Below are positions 15,650-25,601 of a DNA stretch of 64,000 nucleotides, piece by piece. The DNA is taken from positions 1 through 64,000 of the forward strand of contig CAMBHL010000004.1 of NCBI GenBank assembly GCA_945867155.1, read 5' to 3'. Below the pieces are notes generated by a model that saw nothing but the letters and a program-made list of their open reading frames with translations, was not told the origin of the DNA and searched no databases. The stretch comes from an uncultured Eubacteriaceae bacterium (GTDB taxonomy: Bacteria; Bacillota; Clostridia; Eubacteriales; Eubacteriaceae). Made by a program: the position numbers and the translations under genes. The stretch's first letter is position 1; every line of letters begins with the position of its first letter.

Positions 15650-16672
15650 TTGGATACAGTGAAGCATCAGAATCGACTTCGATTTTTGGCCTGCCTTTTG
15701 TCAGCAGGCCTTCTTTTCGTTATGGGATTTGCCGGAAGCGGCAAGGTACACGCGGCAGACACGAAAGAACAAATGTTAAGCGTCCAGGCCCAGATGCAGA
15801 AAACCGACCAGCAGATGGCTGAGGTCCAGCAGCAGATGACCGACCTCGACAATCAGCTTAAACAGAACAAACAGCAGTACAAGGCCCAGCTCAAACAGTT
15901 CAAGGCCCGGGCCCGGGCGATGTACATGATGGGCAACACCGGCTATTTGGAAATATTGTTCACATCTGACGATCTTAGCCAGATGCTTTCGCGGATGGAC
16001 AGCATGCGCGCAGTGCTGAAATCCGATCAGGATCTGATTCAAAACATCGCCAATCAAAAAAATCAGATTCAGGCGACGAAAGATCAGATGAAGAAGACCG
16101 AAGACCAGCTGGCCCAGATCAAGAAGGCCCAGGAAGAACAGTACAAGAAACTCGCGAGCGAATACAACGCCGAAAACAGTGCCGCCAATTCCATGAATCT
16201 CCATTTCGGAAGCGGCACGTGGACCAACGATTATATCTGGCCTATCGACTTGAACAATCCTAACGCGCTGAACATCAGCAGCGGTTTCGGCGGCCGGGCG
16301 TCCCCGGGGGGCATCGGTTCGACCAATCATAAAGGGGTCGATGTGCCAGTGTCAAACGGCACGCCGGTCATGGCCATCGCCGACGGGACGGTCGTCTACG
16401 CCGGCGCCGCCAGCGGCTACGGCAACTACGTCGCCATCGACTACGGCACCGCCTCTGACGGCACCACTTACGGCTCAGGATACGGCCATTTAAGCAGCAT
16501 TCAGGTCCAGGTGGGACAGCACGTCACAAAAGGCCAGGTCGTCGCTTTAAGCGGCTCTACAGGCCATTCAACGGGGCCGCACCTCCACTACGACTTTTAC
16601 GTGAACAATTCCCAGGTCGACGCGCGGACCTATTATCCGACCCTGAACTTCACCGGGAAGGGCCGCAATTAA
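15650..16672 (+). CDS. Secreted M23 peptidoglycan endopeptidase with coiled coil (EnvC/PcsB-like)
   Basis: 340 residues. A signal peptide covers about 1-37 (cleavage near KVHAA-DT). A long coiled coil rich in Gln/Lys follows (about 38-175), then a peptidase M23 (LytM) domain (about 205-330). The zinc ligands are present: HKGVD (His and Asp) and HLHYDF (His-x-His). The layout matches FtsX-activated hydrolases, in which the coiled coil docks to FtsX. The TTG start at 15650 has AGGAGAAC upstream; the longer open frame runs back into ftsX without a ribosome site. Confidence 0.9.
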   Translation: MDTVKHQNRLRFLACLLSAGLLFVMGFAGSGKVHAADTKEQMLSVQAQMQKTDQQMAEVQQQMTDLDNQLKQNKQQYKAQLKQFKARARAMYMMGNTGYLEILFTSDDLSQMLSRMDSMRAVLKSDQDLIQNIANQKNQIQATKDQMKKTEDQLAQIKKAQEEQYKKLASEYNAENSAANSMNLHFGSGTWTNDYIWPIDLNNPNALNISSGFGGRASPGGIGSTNHKGVDVPVSNGTPVMAIADGTVVYAGAASGYGNYVAIDYGTASDGTTYGSGYGHLSSIQVQVGQHVTKGQVVALSGSTGHSTGPHLHYDFYVNNSQVDARTYYPTLNFTGKGRN

Positions 16673-16698
16673 AATCATCAAATTTTTAAAACACACAA

Positions 16699-16737
16699 AA
16701 AAGGCTTTCGGGTAAAAACCCGAAAGCCCTTTTTATT
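16699..16737. terminator. Bidirectional intrinsic terminator
   Basis: GGCTTTCGGGT-AAAA-ACCCGAAAGCC with flanking A and T runs, ending the ftsX operon and the glycerol operon. Confidence 0.88.
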
Positions 16738-16754
16738 TGATCAACGAGGATTGA

Positions 16755-17114
16755 TTATACAGCTGGCATGGTTTTGGTTGCGATCACATCGATGCCGGTG
16801 TCGCAGACGTTTTTGAGAACCACGTCGCCGACTTTAACCGGCGCTTCGACAACCACTTTGGACAGTTCGTCCATGGCATCGAACAGTTTTCCCTTTGGAA
16901 TTTCCTGTGCTGTTTTAACAGGCAGGCGGGAAATCATGGCGCCTTTGATGACGACTGTTGTCGGCAAAATGCGGCGCGGGTCGGTCATTTCCTGAATGCC
17001 GTAGCGTTCGCCGTTCTTGCAGGAATTGCCCGTAACCGTCCAGTTATCGCCTTCGCCTTCAACGGTCAGGTGGCAGCCCATTGGGCAGCTGATGCAGACC
17101 ATTTCTTTTTTCAT
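16755..17114 (-). CDS. DUF1667 protein, third gene of the glycerol-3-phosphate dehydrogenase cluster
   Basis: 119 residues. The N-terminal CISCPMGCHL with a further Cys (NSCKNG) gives a four-cysteine set that could hold an Fe-S cluster or zinc. In Firmicutes DUF1667 genes commonly follow the two flavoprotein genes seen here, which suggests a small electron-transfer or cofactor subunit. GGAGG lies before the ATG, only 5 bases after the upstream stop. Biochemical role not established. Confidence 0.8.
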   Translation of the reverse strand: MKKEMVCISCPMGCHLTVEGEGDNWTVTGNSCKNGERYGIQEMTDPRRILPTTVVIKGAMISRLPVKTAQEIPKGKLFDAMDELSKVVVEAPVKVGDVVLKNVCDTGIDVIATKTMPAV

Positions 17115-17119
17115 GTTAT

Positions 17120-18388
17120 TTACGCCTCCTTCGGTTCAACGACAAATTTCAGTTCGCCGTCATGATATTTTTCAAGATCTGATTTCTTGATTTTGAAGTT
17201 GACCATTTCGGCAGGAACGAATTTGCGCGCTTTCTTTGTTGCGATTTTTTCGTCGCCAATGTAGCAGTTGATCACCGTGTCGGTGCTGACTTTCCGGACA
17301 CGCATGTAGCAGTTGACGGAATCGTCGAGGTTGGCCACTGTGATCTTTTCAGGCACGACGTTGCCGATGCCATCGCCGTTCACGGTCGTGAAGTTAATGT
17401 CTTCTTCCAGGTGGCCTTTGACGTAGCGGGCAGCGCCTTTGCCGGCCAATGCCGCTTCCTGGGAAACGAAGTCGACCAAGTCGTGTACGTGGACGACGTT
17501 GCCGGCGGCGAAAACGCCAGGCAGGTTCGTTTCGCAAAGTTCAGAAATAGACGGACCCTGGGTTCTGCGGTCGATTTCGACGCCAGCACCGCGGGAGATT
17601 TCATTTTCAGGAATCAGACCGACGGACAGGAGCAGGGTGTCGCACGGAATCGTTTCCGTGGTGCCCGGAATCGGTTTTAAGTTTTCATCGACCTGGGTGA
17701 CATCGACAGCTTCAACACGGTCTTTGCCGTGGATGAAGGTGATGGTGTGGGACAGCTTCAACGGAATGTTGAAGTCGTCGAGGCACTGAACGATGTTACG
17801 GGTCAGGCCGTTGGAGTACGGCATGATTTCGCAGACGCATTTGACGTGCGCGCCTTCGAGGGTCATACGGCGGGCCATGATCAGTCCGATATCCCCAGAA
17901 CCTAAGATGACCACTTCTTTACCGGTCATGTAGCCTTCCATGTTGATGAAGCGCTGCGCCGTCCCGGCGGTGAAGACACCGGCAGGTCTGAATCCAGGAA
18001 TGCCAATGGCGCCAGCGGTTCTTTCGCGGCAGCCCATGGTGAGGATGACCGCTTTGGCTTCAAGGGCCATGTAGCCGTCTTCTTCGTTAATGGCGTGAAC
18101 GACTTTCGTGTCGTCGTCTTTTCTTTCCATATCGAGGACCATGGTGTTCAGTTTGTATGGAATCTTCAGATCCATGGCCATGTCGATGTAGCGGCCGGCG
18201 TATTCAGGACCGGTCAGCTGTTCTTTAAAGGTGTGCAGACCAAAACCGTTATGGATGCACTGGTTTAAGATGCCGCCGAGTTCACGGTCTCTTTCGAGGA
18301 TTAAAATGTTATCGACGCCTTCTTTTTTGGCTTCAACAGCGGCGGCCAATCCAGCAGGGCCACCTCCGATTACAATAATATCATACAT
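17120..18388 (-). CDS. FAD/NAD(P)-dependent oxidoreductase, glycerol-3-phosphate dehydrogenase partner
   Basis: 422 residues. Two Rossmann sites are present: GGGPAGLAAA at 8-17 for FAD and GSGDIGLIMA (about 163-172) for NAD(P). GCRERTAGA and FAAGNV segments are typical of the pyridine nucleotide-disulfide oxidoreductase class. The neighbour upstream is GlpA/GlpO-like and downstream is DUF1667. The set is best read as an anaerobic glycerol-3-phosphate dehydrogenase complex passing electrons from FAD to an acceptor; the acceptor cannot be told. Confidence 0.82.
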   Translation of the reverse strand: MYDIIVIGGGPAGLAAAVEAKKEGVDNILILERDRELGGILNQCIHNGFGLHTFKEQLTGPEYAGRYIDMAMDLKIPYKLNTMVLDMERKDDDTKVVHAINEEDGYMALEAKAVILTMGCRERTAGAIGIPGFRPAGVFTAGTAQRFINMEGYMTGKEVVILGSGDIGLIMARRMTLEGAHVKCVCEIMPYSNGLTRNIVQCLDDFNIPLKLSHTITFIHGKDRVEAVDVTQVDENLKPIPGTTETIPCDTLLLSVGLIPENEISRGAGVEIDRRTQGPSISELCETNLPGVFAAGNVVHVHDLVDFVSQEAALAGKGAARYVKGHLEEDINFTTVNGDGIGNVVPEKITVANLDDSVNCYMRVRKVSTDTVINCYIGDEKIATKKARKFVPAEMVNFKIKKSDLEKYHDGELKFVVEPKEA

Positions 18389-18405
18389 CGTGTAAAAACC
18401 TCCCC

Positions 18406-19884
18406 TTACTGATTCTTTGTCTTTCCGCTGAGGATGTAGCCTTTATCCTTCGCATCGTACATGATATCTTCCATGTCGCAGCCAAGTTCGCGGGCTAAGA
18501 TTTCAACAACTCTTGGCTGGCAGAAACCGCCTTGGCAGCGGCCAGCACCTGGACGGCAGCGTTTGGTCACGCCGCGGACCGTCGTTGCACCGACGTTGCG
18601 GTTGATGACATCGACGATTTCAGCTTCCGTAATGGATTCGCAGCGGCAGATGATCTTGCCGTAGCGCGGATCTTTTTCGATGGCTTTCTTCTTGTCTTCA
18701 TCGCTGAGCTGGTTGAAGATGATGTGCGGACGGGTCTTCGGATTGAAGTCCTTGTTTTCTTCGACGTGGACGCCGTCTCTTTCGAGCATTGGCAGAATGA
18801 CGTCTTCGACACAATAGGTTGCGGAAGCAGGAGCAGATGTGAGCCCTGGTGATTCGTAGCCGGCAAAGTTGACGAAGTTCTTAACCGGTGATTCTTCGAT
18901 GATGAAGTCGCCGGATGTGGTGGTGTAAGTGTCAGCAACAGGGGTGTTGCGGGTTCCGGCGTAGGAACGAATGATCTTGTTGAAGTAGTGTTCCAGTTCT
19001 GGGCAGTTCTTCAGGGCGTTGGCCTTGATGTAGTCCAGACGGTCCTGGGTGGTATCGATGTCGCCTTTTTCAACTGGCATCGCATCCGGACCGATTAACA
19101 GGTTGCCGTGAACCGTCGGGGAGACCAGGATCCCTTTCCCGTTCTTTGTCGGGCACGGGAAGATGACGTTGTGGACGAGATCGCCGATTTCCTTATCGAA
19201 GATGAAGTAGACCCCGCGGCGGGCGAGAATCTTGAAGTACGGATCGCCGACCATCTTGTAAATGTCATCAGCGTAAACACCGGCAGCGTTGACCACGTAT
19301 TTCGCTTCGATATCTTCTTCAGTGGTTTCGATTTTGAAGGTGCCGTCGTCTTTTTTCGCAATGTTGGTGACCAGGTGGTTGAGCTTGAGTTCAACGCCGT
19401 TGTCCACTGCGTTTTCAGCGACTTTGATCCCCAGTTCGTAAGGGGAGACCAGGCCGGCTGTGCCAGCGTAGAGGGCGCCGCAGATGTCCGGTGCGAGGTT
19501 TTCTTCCATTTCGTGGACTTCGTCCTGGAAGACGATGCGCATATCCGGCACGCCGTTCATGACACCGCGCTGATACAGACGCTGCAGCGTCATCATTTCG
19601 CGTTCAGTGTGGGCGACAACGAGTGAGCCTGTGCGCTTAAATGGTACCCCTAAATCCCGGCAGACCTTTTCGTACATGATGTTGCCCGGTGCGTTGAACA
19701 ACCCCTTTTTCTTGCCAGGGACTGCATCGTAACCGGCGTGGACAATAGCGGAGTTCGCTTTTGTGATCTGGTTCGCGACATCATTTTCACCGTCGATCAA
19801 TACGACGTTCAGTTGATAACGGGCGAGTTCCCGTGCTACGTAGGACCCGGCGATACCGGCACCTATTATAGCGATATCATACAT
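18406..19884 (-). CDS. Glycerol-3-phosphate dehydrogenase-type flavoprotein with C-terminal BFD-like Fe-S domain
   Basis: 492 residues. The FAD site GAGIAGSYVA is at residues 8-17, and a DAO-type substrate domain continues to about 400. The C-terminal domain has CRCESIT...RCRPGAGRCQGGFC, the BFD-like [2Fe-2S] binding motif found in GlpA. It oxidises glycerol-3-phosphate to dihydroxyacetone phosphate. AAGGAGG precedes the ATG. Directly upstream is an intrinsic terminator that would stop leader transcription unless GlpP acts. Confidence 0.85.
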   Translation of the reverse strand: MYDIAIIGAGIAGSYVARELARYQLNVVLIDGENDVANQITKANSAIVHAGYDAVPGKKKGLFNAPGNIMYEKVCRDLGVPFKRTGSLVVAHTEREMMTLQRLYQRGVMNGVPDMRIVFQDEVHEMEENLAPDICGALYAGTAGLVSPYELGIKVAENAVDNGVELKLNHLVTNIAKKDDGTFKIETTEEDIEAKYVVNAAGVYADDIYKMVGDPYFKILARRGVYFIFDKEIGDLVHNVIFPCPTKNGKGILVSPTVHGNLLIGPDAMPVEKGDIDTTQDRLDYIKANALKNCPELEHYFNKIIRSYAGTRNTPVADTYTTTSGDFIIEESPVKNFVNFAGYESPGLTSAPASATYCVEDVILPMLERDGVHVEENKDFNPKTRPHIIFNQLSDEDKKKAIEKDPRYGKIICRCESITEAEIVDVINRNVGATTVRGVTKRCRPGAGRCQGGFCQPRVVEILARELGCDMEDIMYDAKDKGYILSGKTKNQ

Positions 19885-19921
19885 AATAAAATCCTCCTTG
19901 ATGAATGATAAAATTTACAAA

Positions 19922-19974
19922 TAAAAAACCACACAACAAAAAATGATAATCCCCTTATCATTTAGATTGTGCGG
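19922..19974 (-). terminator. Leader terminator before the G3P dehydrogenase genes, probable GlpP target
   Basis: Read on the minus strand: CCGCACAA pairs with TTGTGTGG and ATGATAA with TTATCAT around a GGGG-containing loop, followed by six T. It lies between glpP and the dehydrogenase gene. A TGGAGA motif sits just 5' of the stem (19976-19981), as in the glpK leader. Confidence 0.75.
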
Positions 19975-20015
19975 CTCTCCATTGCCATAAATCATTAAGT
20001 TTTAATCGCTTGTCT

Positions 20016-20645
20016 TTATTTTAACACAGAATCCGATGCTTTGTTAAGGTTTTCTCTAAAAATTTTAACCGCATCGAATTTATCCCATAAGGGCTTGTGC
20101 GAAGTGCTTGATGAAATTGAACCTGCACGGATACAGTTTTTCACTTCATCTTCGGTTTCGATAAAACCACCCGTAATAATTGGAATTGATAATTCGGCAT
20201 TCACTTTCCGGATGACTTTGGAAACCAGACCGGGAAGGACTTCAACTGCGTCCGGTTTGATTTTTTTGGCAGCTGAAACGGTCACATCCATTGCTGACGA
20301 ATCGAGAAGAAACAAACGCTGAATGGTCATCAGATTTTCGCGCTTAGCTATTGAAATTAAGGAGTTTCGCGTTGAAATGATGCCTGTGGGATGAAGTTCT
20401 TCTTTGAGATATTTGACGAAATAGTGATCTTGTCCATACCCTTTTAACAGATCCAGATGCACAAAGGCGTATTTGCCGGCAACATTGATGTAGTCAATCA
20501 TGGTTTTGAGATTGTAAATGTTGCCTGTCAGAAGAAAGACAATTTGGCAGGGAGAAGCGACAGCATCATAAATGTCTTTTGGATCGCGAATTGCCGCGAT
20601 GATTGGATTTCTTTCCAGCAAATGCAGACATTTTTTTGTGGTCAT
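20016..20645 (-). CDS. glpP: Glycerol-3-phosphate-responsive antiterminator GlpP
   Basis: 209 residues, near the usual length. A TIM-barrel-like GlpP fold: NPIIAAIRD at the N-terminus, FVHLDLLKGYG, STRNSLISIAK, QRLFLLDSSA, DAVEVLPG and the C-terminal ITGGFI.T..EV. In Bacillus, GlpP bound to glycerol-3-phosphate prevents termination in leaders of glp genes. Two terminators of that kind are seen here, before glpK and before the dehydrogenase gene. The gene appears more AT-rich than its neighbours. GGGGGG precedes the ATG. Confidence 0.93.
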   Translation of the reverse strand: MTTKKCLHLLERNPIIAAIRDPKDIYDAVASPCQIVFLLTGNIYNLKTMIDYINVAGKYAFVHLDLLKGYGQDHYFVKYLKEELHPTGIISTRNSLISIAKRENLMTIQRLFLLDSSAMDVTVSAAKKIKPDAVEVLPGLVSKVIRKVNAELSIPIITGGFIETEDEVKNCIRAGSISSSTSHKPLWDKFDAVKIFRENLNKASDSVLK

Positions 20646-20692
20646 TGATCCCCCCTTCGGTTTATAAAGACAGTCAGCGGTTATTCACGGAT

Positions 20693-20726
20693 AAACTCTC
20701 CGATGCGAAAGGGCATCGGAGAGTTT
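20693..20726 (-). other. Strong hairpin between glpK and glpP
   Basis: AAACTCTCCGATGC / GCATCGGAGAGTTT, a 14-base-pair stem with a short loop. No T run follows on the minus strand, so it is more likely a processing or stability element, or a weak terminator, than a full stop. Confidence 0.55.
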
Positions 20727-20747
20727 AAATGACGGTTAAACTTTAAA

Positions 20748-22316
<1,569 letters not shown>

Positions 22317-22342
22317 TTAAATCGAAAGAATATTAATGACAC

Positions 22343-22407
22343 AAAAAAAGAACATAAATAGCTTTACTCAACGATTAAGTTGTCTTTGTTTTGCTTCTCC
22401 ATGTTCT
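22343..22407 (-). terminator. Leader terminator of glpK, probable GlpP target
   Basis: On the minus strand AGAACAT pairs with ATGTTCT around a structured loop (inner AGC/GCT and CAAC/GTTG pairs), followed by seven T. Two TGGAGA copies (22405-22410 and 22396-22401) overlap the 5' arm. It sits between the glpK promoter and the start codon. Confidence 0.6.
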
Positions 22408-22450
22408 CCAGCTCTATATTCTGTTAATGATTACAATTCTTTGTGACATC

Positions 22451-22479
22451 ATGATAGCATAAATATTTTTTTGTGTAAA
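22451..22479 (-). promoter_or_regulatory. Promoter of glpK
   Basis: Minus strand -35 TTTACA (22474-22479) and -10 TATCAT (22451-22456), 17-base spacer. Predicted start near 22444. Confidence 0.7.
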
Positions 22480-22489
22480 GGGTTTACAC
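22473..22489. promoter_or_regulatory. Palindromic operator over the glpK -35
   Basis: GTGTAAAGGGTTTACAC: perfect 7-base arms around GGG. It covers the -35 and should block RNA polymerase when bound. It resembles, but has one base too many for, a catabolite-response (LacI-family) site; the regulator is unknown. Confidence 0.5.
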
Positions 22490-22631
22490 CAAAAAAGATT
22501 AAAATAATTTCAATCATTTACAATTATTTGATAATCACTTTTGCATGTGACATAATCCCGGCGAAAAGCATCGCCATTTGCAGGAATGTGTTAAAATATA
22601 AAGAAATAAAGTCAGAGTGGAGGAGATTAAC

Positions 22632-23717
22632 ATGAAGTTTTACATGCCGACGAAATTGTATCAGGAAGCGGACTGCGTGTGGCACCACCGCGGGGAAATC
22701 GGCCAGCTCGGAAAGCGCGCGCTCATTGTGACCGGGCGTCATTCGGCCAAGGCCAACGGCTCTTATGACGATGTGTGCAGGGCCCTTGATGATCAAAACA
22801 TCGGCCACGCTTTGTTTGATGAAGTTGAAGAAAATCCGTCGATCGAAACGGTGATGAAGGCCCGTGACTTCGGCGCAGAACACCAGGTGGACATGGTCAT
22901 CGGCATCGGCGGCGGCTCGCCCCTCGACGCGGCGAAGGCCATCGCTTTGATGCTCAAGCACCCTGACGAAGATCGGGACTATCTTTATAAGAAGGGCGCC
23001 GACAGTTCGACTCTGCCCATTGTCGAAGTGCCGACCACCTGCGGCACCGGCTCGGAAGTGACGCCGGTTTCGGTTTTAACCATTCACGCCCAGAAGACGA
23101 AGGGCTCCATTCCGCACAAAATTTTTGCGAACTACGCCCTTGTCGACGGCCGGTATTTAAAGACGGCGCCGGTTTCGGTGCTGCACAACACCGCGATTGA
23201 CGCCCTGGCCCATTTGTGGGAAGCGTTCATCAACGCGGATGCCGACGACTACACCCATATGTGCGTCGCCGAAGGCCTTCGGGTCTGGAAACGGAGCAAA
23301 GCCGTGCTTTTGGGAGAAAAGCCGGCGGCAGATGAAGATTACAACAACATGATGAACGCGTCGGCTCTGGCGGGCATGGCCATCGCCCAGGACGGCACCA
23401 CGCTGCCCCACGGCCTGTCTTATCCGGTGACGTACAACCAGCACATGCCCCACGGCCGGGCAGTGGGCTATTTCCAGGCCGGGTATCTCGCGGCAGCAGA
23501 CAAAGCTGACCGGGAAGCCGCGCTTACCATGGCTGGATTTCAATCCCTGGACGAGTATCAGCATTTTTATGAAGCTTTGTGCGGCAGCGACAAGCTGTCA
23601 GATCAGGACCTGGACTACGCGGTGGACGTGCTGTCTCAGAAGCCGGACAAACTGAAAAAGGCGCCATTTTCGGTCGACAAAGGGGTGCTTAAAAAAATCG
23701 CCTTCTTCACAAAATAA
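22632..23717 (+). CDS. Iron-containing alcohol dehydrogenase (glycerol/1-propanol-type)
   Basis: 361 residues. NAD-binding GIGGGSPLDAAKA (about 98-110), the specificity segment PTTCGTGSEVTP and the metal ligands (Asp and His in DALAHLWEAF, His in LPHGLSYP and in HMPHGRAVG) are all present. The placement between glpK and dhaKL suggests oxidation of glycerol to dihydroxyacetone or a reductive alcohol step, but the sequence does not settle the substrate. GGAGGAG is 7 bases before the ATG at 22632. Divergent from glpK. Confidence 0.85.
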   Translation: MKFYMPTKLYQEADCVWHHRGEIGQLGKRALIVTGRHSAKANGSYDDVCRALDDQNIGHALFDEVEENPSIETVMKARDFGAEHQVDMVIGIGGGSPLDAAKAIALMLKHPDEDRDYLYKKGADSSTLPIVEVPTTCGTGSEVTPVSVLTIHAQKTKGSIPHKIFANYALVDGRYLKTAPVSVLHNTAIDALAHLWEAFINADADDYTHMCVAEGLRVWKRSKAVLLGEKPAADEDYNNMMNASALAGMAIAQDGTTLPHGLSYPVTYNQHMPHGRAVGYFQAGYLAAADKADREAALTMAGFQSLDEYQHFYEALCGSDKLSDQDLDYAVDVLSQKPDKLKKAPFSVDKGVLKKIAFFTK

Positions 23718-23778
23718 TTAGACATTTTTTATGTGAAAAAGTCGGGTAAAATTTATTTATATTTAATAGATTTCATGC

Positions 23779-23784
23779 TATAAT
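23779..23784 (+). promoter_or_regulatory. -10 element for dhaKL
   Basis: TATAAT 38 bases before the dhaK start. The -35 region is AT-rich and not consensus. Confidence 0.4.
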
Positions 23785-23822
23785 CAAAAATATAAGAACT
23801 ACTCTTGAGGAGGGTTATTCAA

Positions 23823-24803
23823 ATGAAAAAATTTATTAACGCTGTTGAAGATGTCGAAAATGAAATGCTCGAAGGCATGTGCGATGCATATCCTGACAAA
23901 GTGGAACGCTTAGAAGGAACAGACGTCATTGTCAGAGCACAGAAAAAAGAAGGAAAAGTTGCCATTATCTCTGGCGGCGGCTCCGGCCATGAACCGGCAC
24001 ACGCAGGTTTTGTCGGCAAAGGCATGCTGGACGCAGCTGTTCCAGGCGCGATCTACACATCACCGGCGCCGGACCAGATCCTCGAAGCCATTAACGCGGC
24101 TGACGCAGGCAAAGGTGTCTTGATGGTCGTTAAGAATTATTCAGGCGATGTCATGAACTTCGAAATGGCTGCCGACATGGCAGACGGCATCGAAGTTGAA
24201 GAAGTCGTCACCAACGACGACGTCGCCGTCGATAAAAAAGAAGACCGCCGCGGCGTGGCCGGCACCATTTTCGTTCACAAGATCGCCGGTGCCAAGGCTG
24301 AAGCAGGCGCAAGCCTCGCAGAAGTCAAGGCTGTTGCTGAAAAAGTCATCGCCAACACCAGAACCATGGGCGCTGCTCTGAAACCTTCTACGATTCCTGC
24401 AGCAGGCAAACCGGGCTTTGAATTAGGCGAAGACGAAATGGAAATCGGGATCGGCATCCACGGCGAACCGGGGATCAGCCGCGAAAAATTACAGCCGGCC
24501 AACGCGATCGTCGATGAACTGCTCAGCCACATCTTAGGCGACGACGTCGATTATTCCGGTTCTGAAGTGGCCGTGATGGTCAACGGTTCAGGCGCAACGC
24601 CGCTCATGGAACTCTACGTCATGAACAAACGCGTTCACGATGTGCTCGCAGACAAGGGCATCAAGATTGCCAAGACCTTCGTCGGCAACATCATGACTTC
24701 CATCGATATGGCAGGAGCTTCCATTTCACTGCTCAAACTCGACGACGAAATGAAAGAACTGCTCAACGCACCGGCAGACACGATTGCATTTACCCAAGAC
24801 TAA
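23823..24803 (+). CDS. dhaK: Dihydroxyacetone kinase subunit DhaK
   Basis: 326 residues. Binds dihydroxyacetone covalently through a histidine, here in GIHGEPG (about 218). The N-terminal SGGGSGHEPAHAG loop and the KNYSGDVMNFEMA segment are family signatures. DhaL transfers phosphate to it from ADP-bound intermediates recharged by DhaM and the PTS. GAGGAGG precedes the ATG at 23823. It forms an operon with dhaL. Confidence 0.96.
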   Translation: MKKFINAVEDVENEMLEGMCDAYPDKVERLEGTDVIVRAQKKEGKVAIISGGGSGHEPAHAGFVGKGMLDAAVPGAIYTSPAPDQILEAINAADAGKGVLMVVKNYSGDVMNFEMAADMADGIEVEEVVTNDDVAVDKKEDRRGVAGTIFVHKIAGAKAEAGASLAEVKAVAEKVIANTRTMGAALKPSTIPAAGKPGFELGEDEMEIGIGIHGEPGISREKLQPANAIVDELLSHILGDDVDYSGSEVAVMVNGSGATPLMELYVMNKRVHDVLADKGIKIAKTFVGNIMTSIDMAGASISLLKLDDEMKELLNAPADTIAFTQD

Positions 24804-24884
24804 TCTAACAAATTTCAAAAGATTGGCAGGCCATTGTGCCTGTCATTCTTTTGTTAAAAAAGCATACGAAAAGAGGCAATGAAC

Positions 24885-25520
24885 ATGGCAGCTACAAAAG
24901 AAGATGTATTAAAATTTATTGATGCCTTCGATCAGCGCATCGAAGAACATCATCAGGAACTGACGGATCTCGACCAGGCCATCGGCGACGGCGACCACGG
25001 CATCAACATGAACCGCGGCATGAAAGCCGTCATGGAAAAGATCCCAACCGTTAAAGACAAAGCGATCAGCGACATCGTCAAAACTGTCGGAATGACTCTG
25101 ATGTCAAAAGTCGGCGGCGCTTCCGGCCCGCTGTACGGCATGGCTTTTGTGAAAGCCAGCATGAAGGCGAAGGGCAAAGAAGAACTGAGCCCTGAAGACA
25201 TCAGCGAAATGTTTGGCGCAGCGATCGCGAGCATTGAAAAAGCCGGCAAATCCACAACCGGCGAAAAGACCATGCTCGACGCGATCTGCCCGGCAAAGGA
25301 AGCTTACGACAAAGCAGTTGCAGACGGCAAATCCGTCGCGGAAGCTTTCAAAGAAGCTGAAGACGCTGCGTGGAAAGGTGTGGAATACACCAAGACCATC
25401 ATCGCGACCAAAGGCCGCGCCAGATATCTGGGCGAACGCTCCCTCGGCCATCAGGACCCGGGCGCCACGTCCATCTCTTATCTGATTCAGTCCTGCCGCG
25501 TCGTCGCGGAAGCTAAATAA
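24885..25520 (+). CDS. dhaL: Dihydroxyacetone kinase subunit DhaL
   Basis: 211 residues, the usual DhaL length. The Mg-ADP site LDQAIGDGDHGINMNRG near residue 30 provides the three aspartates and histidine that hold the cofactor. The C-terminal helix barrel ends in the conserved GERSLGHQDPGA. The start at 24885 has AGAGGC 8 bases upstream, better than the ATG at 24879. No dhaM follows; it is found at 46182-46595. Confidence 0.96.
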   Translation: MAATKEDVLKFIDAFDQRIEEHHQELTDLDQAIGDGDHGINMNRGMKAVMEKIPTVKDKAISDIVKTVGMTLMSKVGGASGPLYGMAFVKASMKAKGKEELSPEDISEMFGAAIASIEKAGKSTTGEKTMLDAICPAKEAYDKAVADGKSVAEAFKEAEDAAWKGVEYTKTIIATKGRARYLGERSLGHQDPGATSISYLIQSCRVVAEAK

Positions 25521-25540
25521 GTTCACGACTTTTTATTTAA

Positions 25541-25573
25541 ACCGCAAAAACATTTTGTTTTTGCGGTTTTTTG
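25541..25573 (+). terminator. Intrinsic terminator after dhaL
   Basis: ACCGCAAAAACA / TGTTTTTGCGGT followed by T residues. Confidence 0.8.
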
Positions 25574-25601
25574 TCAGCAAAAATTTAAGGAAAAAGAGAG
25601 T

